10,144 nt of DNA from Pseudomonadota bacterium. Its GTDB lineage: Bacteria > Pseudomonadota > Alphaproteobacteria > Acetobacterales > Acetobacteraceae. Of the stretch, positions 7,397-10,144 are shown one piece after another; the stretch's first letter is position 1, and each line of letters begins with the position of its first letter. The notes beneath the pieces were generated by a model that was given only the letters and a program-made list of their open reading frames with translations, was not told where the DNA came from and did no database searches. The stretch is taken from positions 1-10,144 of the forward strand of contig JAJZEG010000398.1 in NCBI GenBank assembly GCA_021828605.1. The letters run 5' to 3'. The position numbers and the translations under genes are program-made.

Positions 7397-9300
7397 TTTG
7401 ATAAAAGGACCGTCGCCGGGCCGCTGGCGGAACTGACCACCAATTCGGCGCCGCTGGCGGTGGCGATCAAGGGTTGGCCACTCCCACACACCGCGACCGT
7501 GTCGTTGAGCGAGACTGAGCCGTTTTCGCCAGAGGATGTGGCGTAGGATATGCCGAGATCGGGAGAATTCGTGGCGGTATTACTGCTGAATAATTGATTG
7601 CTCGCGCCGTTGGCGCAGGATGCGGGGGTTGCGGAACTTGACGCGGCGCTGGCATTGTTGCCCAGGCCCCCTGAATAATTCAGGCCTTGTTGGTTAAGTT
7701 GAGAAAACGAACCGTTATTGCCGACGAGACCGGTTGTGGTTGCCTCGGTTCCTTGCCAGTTGGTTGCTTGGCCGTTTTGAAAGCTGATTGTGGTTGTGTA
7801 GGTGTCATAAGAGGCCGTTAGCTGATTGGTTTGCAGCGTGTAGCCGCCGCTGGTGAAGCCGGAGACGGTGTTGGCGGTGTTGACCACGGTGGTAAGTGCG
7901 CCGTTATTTGAGTTGGTCTGTTCCGACGGACAAATTGGGCTGCCGTTACTATTGATCCCGGATGGGAGCACACCGAGCGGGCATAATTGATCGGTCGATT
8001 GGGTGCCGTAGCCATTCACCGCGCGGGTGATCGCGGTGCTGGTGAATACCAGGGTGCCGTTTTGAATCCCCCCAGCATCGACCGTGGTTTGGGTATCGAG
8101 AATCAGACTGCCTACCGATGTTCCGCCGAAGGTGAAACTGGCGGCAGGATCACTGGCGGAGCCGAACGGGTCCGTCGTTGACATCAGCAGATTACCATCG
8201 AGGATAATAAATTGGTCGTTGCCATTATTCGGCACGAAATCGATTGTGACGCCGGGATTGATTTGCAGGCCGCCGCAATAGGCGCCGGCCGGAATGGTGC
8301 AAAGATTTTGCTGATCGCAGAAGGCGCTGCCCGGACCCACAATGATCGGGGAGAAACTATAGCTGGTTGAGCTGCCGCCACCGCCTGAGCCACCGCCGCC
8401 AAAGCCACCACCACCGAATCCACCACCACCACCGCCAAAGCCACCACCGCCGCCGAAGCCGCCGCCGCCGCCGAAGCCGCCGCCATTGTTGTTTTGTTGG
8501 GCGGTGGCGGGACCGAAATAGATGGTTATGCCATTGCTGGAGACCGAGCTTGGATTGTTGGCGTTATTGGTTGGTGCGTTCGGATTGTAGGTGGCGCTAC
8601 AGCTTGGCACATAGTTGGGAAGGTTGTTGGCCAAGCCGCCATTCGGAATCGACCCGCCACCGCTGGTCAATAACATTGGCGAGCCGCGTACCTGACCGGA
8701 GATCCCGGAGCTGAGAGACGCGAGGGGTTGGATCAGGCTGGTATTGCCGCAACTGGTCGGGTCGATCCCGGCTTCATGGGCGTAACCTATGCCGCTTTGC
8801 GCGGCAGGTGACAGGTAGGTGTAGCTGTTGGAGCTATAACATGTGCCTTGGGTTGGGGGGATTTGCGCGGCGTTATGGGATTGCGCGGTGGCACCGGCTT
8901 GGAGCTGCGGTTGGTTCAAGCCGATCAAGCCGCCTAGGAAAACCGGGGTGGGCGCGCTGGCGGTCACGCGGATGGTCATGCCTTGGGATTGCTGTTGCTG
9001 GTTGAGGGTTAGCTGGCCCGGGCCGTTGGCAAATTTATATATATCGTTGGTTGCGGCATCCGCCGCGTTATCGGCGATGGTTTGCAAGGTTGATTGATTG
9101 GTAGAGTTGGCGCGCACGGCGGCGAGCGCCCCGGCATCCGCTGCGGTTTGCAGCGATTCCTGGGTGCCGTACCAATAGGTTATATCGACGGCCATAGCGC
9201 CGAAGCCAACCAAGACGGGTGCTGACAGCGCCACGATCAACGCGATCGCCGCACGACGGCGGCGAATGAGTTGACCAAATGCGCGCAGAGAGTGGCCCAT
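7393..9300 (-). CDS. TadG-like pilus assembly protein with a glycine-rich insert
   Basis: This encodes about 635 residues. The N-terminus has RRRR (13-16), a membrane helix (about 18-39), then VDITYWYGTQESLQTAADAGALAA (39-61), the hallmark of the TadG/Flp-associated family. A secreted domain follows, and then a tract of about 40 residues (roughly 271-311) made almost only of GGF/GGG units ending in GGGGSGGGGSS. The long C-terminal part is Asn/Ser/Thr/Gly-rich with beta-like repeats and several Cys. GGAG 6 nt before ATG 9300 supports this start; ATG 9312 and a TTG further upstream lack such a site. TadG-like proteins are membrane-anchored and face the periplasm or surface, often encoded beside TadE/F as here. 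The function of the C-terminal part is not recognised. Confidence 0.8.
   Translation of the reverse strand: MGHSLRAFGQLIRRRRAAIALIVALSAPVLVGFGAMAVDITYWYGTQESLQTAADAGALAAVRANSTNQSTLQTIADNAADAATNDIYKFANGPGQLTLNQQQQSQGMTIRVTASAPTPVFLGGLIGLNQPQLQAGATAQSHNAAQIPPTQGTCYSSNSYTYLSPAAQSGIGYAHEAGIDPTSCGNTSLIQPLASLSSGISGQVRGSPMLLTSGGGSIPNGGLANNLPNYVPSCSATYNPNAPTNNANNPSSVSSNGITIYFGPATAQQNNNGGGFGGGGGFGGGGGFGGGGGGFGGGGFGGGGSGGGGSSTSYSFSPIIVGPGSAFCDQQNLCTIPAGAYCGGLQINPGVTIDFVPNNGNDQFIILDGNLLMSTTDPFGSASDPAASFTFGGTSVGSLILDTQTTVDAGGIQNGTLVFTSTAITRAVNGYGTQSTDQLCPLGVLPSGINSNGSPICPSEQTNSNNGALTTVVNTANTVSGFTSGGYTLQTNQLTASYDTYTTTISFQNGQATNWQGTEATTTGLVGNNGSFSQLNQQGLNYSGGLGNNASAASSSATPASCANGASNQLFSSNTATNSPDLGISYATSSGENGSVSLNDTVAVCGSGQPLIATASGAELVVSSASGPATVLLSK
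8374..8486 (-). repeat. GGN-rich coding microsatellite (polyglycine/phenylalanine tract)
   Basis: Imperfect repeats of GGCGGCGGCTTC-like units encode (G)n-F blocks inside the TadG-like protein. Different synonymous glycine codons (GGC, GGT) are mixed. Unit changes would stay in frame, altering linker length and not switching the gene off. Confidence 0.8.
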
Positions 9301-9383
9301 TTCATGCTCCATCACATCGCGTGACGGGGAGTATGGGATGAGAAAGGTTAAAGAATCGTGAAGAGGTTTGGGTAAAATTGAGG

Positions 9384-9623
9384 CTAATAGCCGAAAAGCT
9401 GATGGTTGAATTGTAAGGCTTTTTGGCATGCGGGGGTGGCGGCCAGCGCGCCGCCATTATTTTCGCAGCGCACCACCTCGCCCATCAACGCATGGGGGTG
9501 CTTGCGATAATAGACCCGGGCGGTGCCGCCGCTGCAGCCGGTCAGCGCGACCAGGGTGGCCAGCGCGGCCAAGGTTAAAGAGGTGCGGCGTTTTGCGGGC
9601 GCCGGATGATGCAGGGGGCGCAT
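9384..9623 (-). CDS. Small predicted lipoprotein, EexN-like
   Basis: This encodes 79 residues from ATG 9623-9621. A basic N-terminus and hydrophobic stretch (SLTLAALATLVAL) lead to the lipobox LTGC with Cys30, so signal peptidase II processing and lipid anchoring are expected. The mature part is about 50 residues with YYRKHPHALMGEVVRCENNGGALAATPACQKA: two Cys spaced about 15 apart around a Gly/Ala loop. This resembles the small EexN-family lipoproteins found in conjugative and other loci, where some act in entry exclusion; the likeness is by pattern only. A weak AGG lies upstream of the ATG; a GTG at 9644 is an alternative start. It is 83 bp upstream of the TadG-like gene on the same strand and may be co-transcribed with it. 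Confidence 0.7.
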   Translation of the reverse strand: MRPLHHPAPAKRRTSLTLAALATLVALTGCSGGTARVYYRKHPHALMGEVVRCENNGGALAATPACQKALQFNHQLFGY

Positions 9624-9742
9624 GAAACCTGTTAGCGGGGGCACGATAATTGTCTGCTTGCACGTAAGGCGGTGTTAAGTTTCATCGATTATATTCCGTG
9701 CGATGGATGGTTGGAGTGGAAATTGATCATGAAATGGCGATT

Positions 9743-9761
9743 GGGGCAAATTTTTTGCGCC
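9743..9761 (+). other. Imperfect hairpin just before the repeat array
   Basis: GGGGCAAA and TTTGCGCC pair with one mismatch around a 3-nt loop, directly upstream of the first 102-bp unit. There is no U-tract after it, so it is not a clear terminator. Its role is unknown. Confidence 0.3.
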
Positions 9762-9763
9762 TG

Positions 9764-9865
9764 GAGCAATAATCATCTGGGCGGAATCGCAAGATTGCAA
9801 TCAGATGATTGGAATTGCTCGCCAAAATATGAGCAGAGTGTTTCTCATCATGGGAGAGACACCGA
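9764..9865 (+). ncRNA. Possible structured RNA unit (two hairpins), repeated three times
   Basis: In hairpin 1 (9764-9820), GAGCAAT pairs with ATTGCTC, then across a 3-nt bulge AATCATCTGG pairs with TCAGATGATT. After an internal loop, AATC-GCAA-GATT closes with a GNRA tetraloop. In hairpin 2 (9838-9862), GTGTTTCTC pairs with GAGAGACAC around a 7-nt loop. The same fold recurs at +102 and +204. The G.U pairs and GNRA loops exist only on the plus strand, so transcription in that direction is inferred. No promoter was identified and the family is not recognised. Confidence 0.45.
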
Positions 9866-10079
9866 GAGCAATAATCATCTGAGCGGAATCGCAAGATTGC
9901 AATCAGATGATTGAAATTGCTCGCCAAAATATGAGCAGAGTGTTTCTCATCATGGGAGAGACACCGAGAGCAATAATCATCTGAGCGGAATCGCGAGATT
10001 GCAATCAGATGATTGAAATTGCTCGCCAAAATATGAGCAGAGTGTTTCTCATCATGGGAGAGACACCGAGAGCAATAAT
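9764..10079 (+). repeat. Tandem 102-bp repeat array (three full units plus a start of a fourth)
   Basis: Units run 9764-9865, 9866-9967 and 9968-10069, with a 10-base remnant (GAGCAATAAT) at 10070-10079. Copies differ at only three sites: two in unit 1 (A to G at 9780 and at 9811) and one in unit 3 (GCAA to GCGA). Each unit is hairpin 1 (57 nt), a 17-nt A-rich linker, hairpin 2 (25 nt) and 3 nt. There are no spacers, so it is not a CRISPR array. The near-identity means recent duplication or active homogenisation. Confidence 0.95.
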
Positions 10080-10087
10080 GGTAATCC

Positions 10088-10104
10088 CCCCTACCAATAA
10101 GGGG
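10088..10104 (+). other. Short hairpin after the repeat array
   Basis: CCCCT (10088-10092) pairs with AGGGG (10100-10104) around a 7-nt loop. An overlapping alternative is GGTA (10080-10083) with TACC (10092-10095). The two are mutually exclusive. There is no U-tract. It lies between the array and a strong ribosome-binding site at the window edge. Confidence 0.25.
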
Positions 10105-10137
10105 CTTGATAAGTAGAATTTTCTCGGCACATGGCCT

Positions 10138-10144
10138 GAGGAGA
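10138..10144 (+). promoter_or_regulatory. Shine-Dalgarno sequence of a gene beginning beyond the right edge
   Basis: GAGGAGA at the last seven bases is close to a perfect anti-16S match, better than most sites in this window. A plus-strand start codon is expected within about 5-10 nt after the edge. If so, the repeat array lies in its upstream or leader region. Confidence 0.4.

Noticed and set aside
8367..8714. His/Arg-rich plus-strand frame opposite the glycine tract
   Set aside because: It is the complement of GGN codons in the TadG-like gene; the composition is an artefact of the repeat.
9301..9429. Extended TadG-like start at TTG 9429
   Set aside because: It overlaps the end of the lipoprotein gene, lacks a ribosome-binding site and adds no family sequence; ATG 9300 has GGAG at good spacing.
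9688..9693. TATAAT on the minus strand as promoter -10 box for the lipoprotein gene
   Set aside because: The hexamer is perfect, but no acceptable -35 box lies 16-18 bp upstream, so it is only a weak hint in an AT-rich stretch.
9672..9914. Plus-strand frame from GTG into the second repeat unit
   Set aside because: Weak start, no recognisable domain, and it stops in unit 2 only because TGG of unit 1 reads TGA there. The frame is not kept through the array.
9727..10029. Minus-strand open frame of about 100 residues with a 34-residue internal repeat across the array
   Set aside because: The 102-bp period is a multiple of three, so any open frame repeats itself. It starts at TTG without a ribosome-binding site, and the copy differences fit RNA structure on the other strand better than a protein.
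9764..10079. CRISPR array
   Set aside because: The units are contiguous 102-bp copies with no unique spacers.

Overview
The window looks like a GC-rich alphaproteobacterial chromosome, most likely Rhodospirillales/Acetobacteraceae. This is inferred from three things: a stand-alone F0 ATP synthase operon (atpI-atpB-atpE-atpF'-atpF) with paired b' and b subunits and no F1 genes, its position directly behind smc, and a PurS-type purine pathway.

Layout. (1) Positions 2-1324, plus strand: the 3' part of smc, encoding the C-terminal coiled coil and ATPase head, cut by the left edge. (2) 1369-3947, plus: the F0 operon, with a convincing sigma70-type promoter in front of atpI and GC-rich hairpins at its end. 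(3) 4051-5065, plus: purC and purS, two enzymes/subunits of de novo purine synthesis; purQ does not follow. (4) 5144-6391, plus: a Kch-type potassium channel with a pore and a cytosolic RCK domain, preceded by a tiny reading frame whose stop overlaps a plausible GTG start. (5) 9623-6399, minus strand, convergent with the channel gene and only 7 bp from it: a small lipoprotein gene, then a TadG-like protein with a long glycine-rich insert and two TadE-like pseudopilins. The last three genes are linked by 4-bp ATGA start/stop overlaps. This looks like a minor-pilin/cell-surface module without the Tad motor genes in view.

(6) 9645-10144 has no convincing gene. It is visibly more AT-rich than the rest and carries three tandem, nearly identical 102-bp units plus the start of a fourth. 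Each unit folds into two hairpins. The few differences between copies keep the fold (a G.U wobble, and GCAA to GCGA in a GNRA tetraloop), and the wobbles and GNRA loops exist only in the plus-strand transcript. A strong Shine-Dalgarno sequence lies at the very right edge, so the array may be a structured RNA or a 5' leader for a gene just outside the window. This is the most unusual part of the window.

The housekeeping genes (smc, atp, pur) are ordinary. The accessory interest lies in the repeat array, the start region and internal start of the channel gene, and the pilin-like operon.
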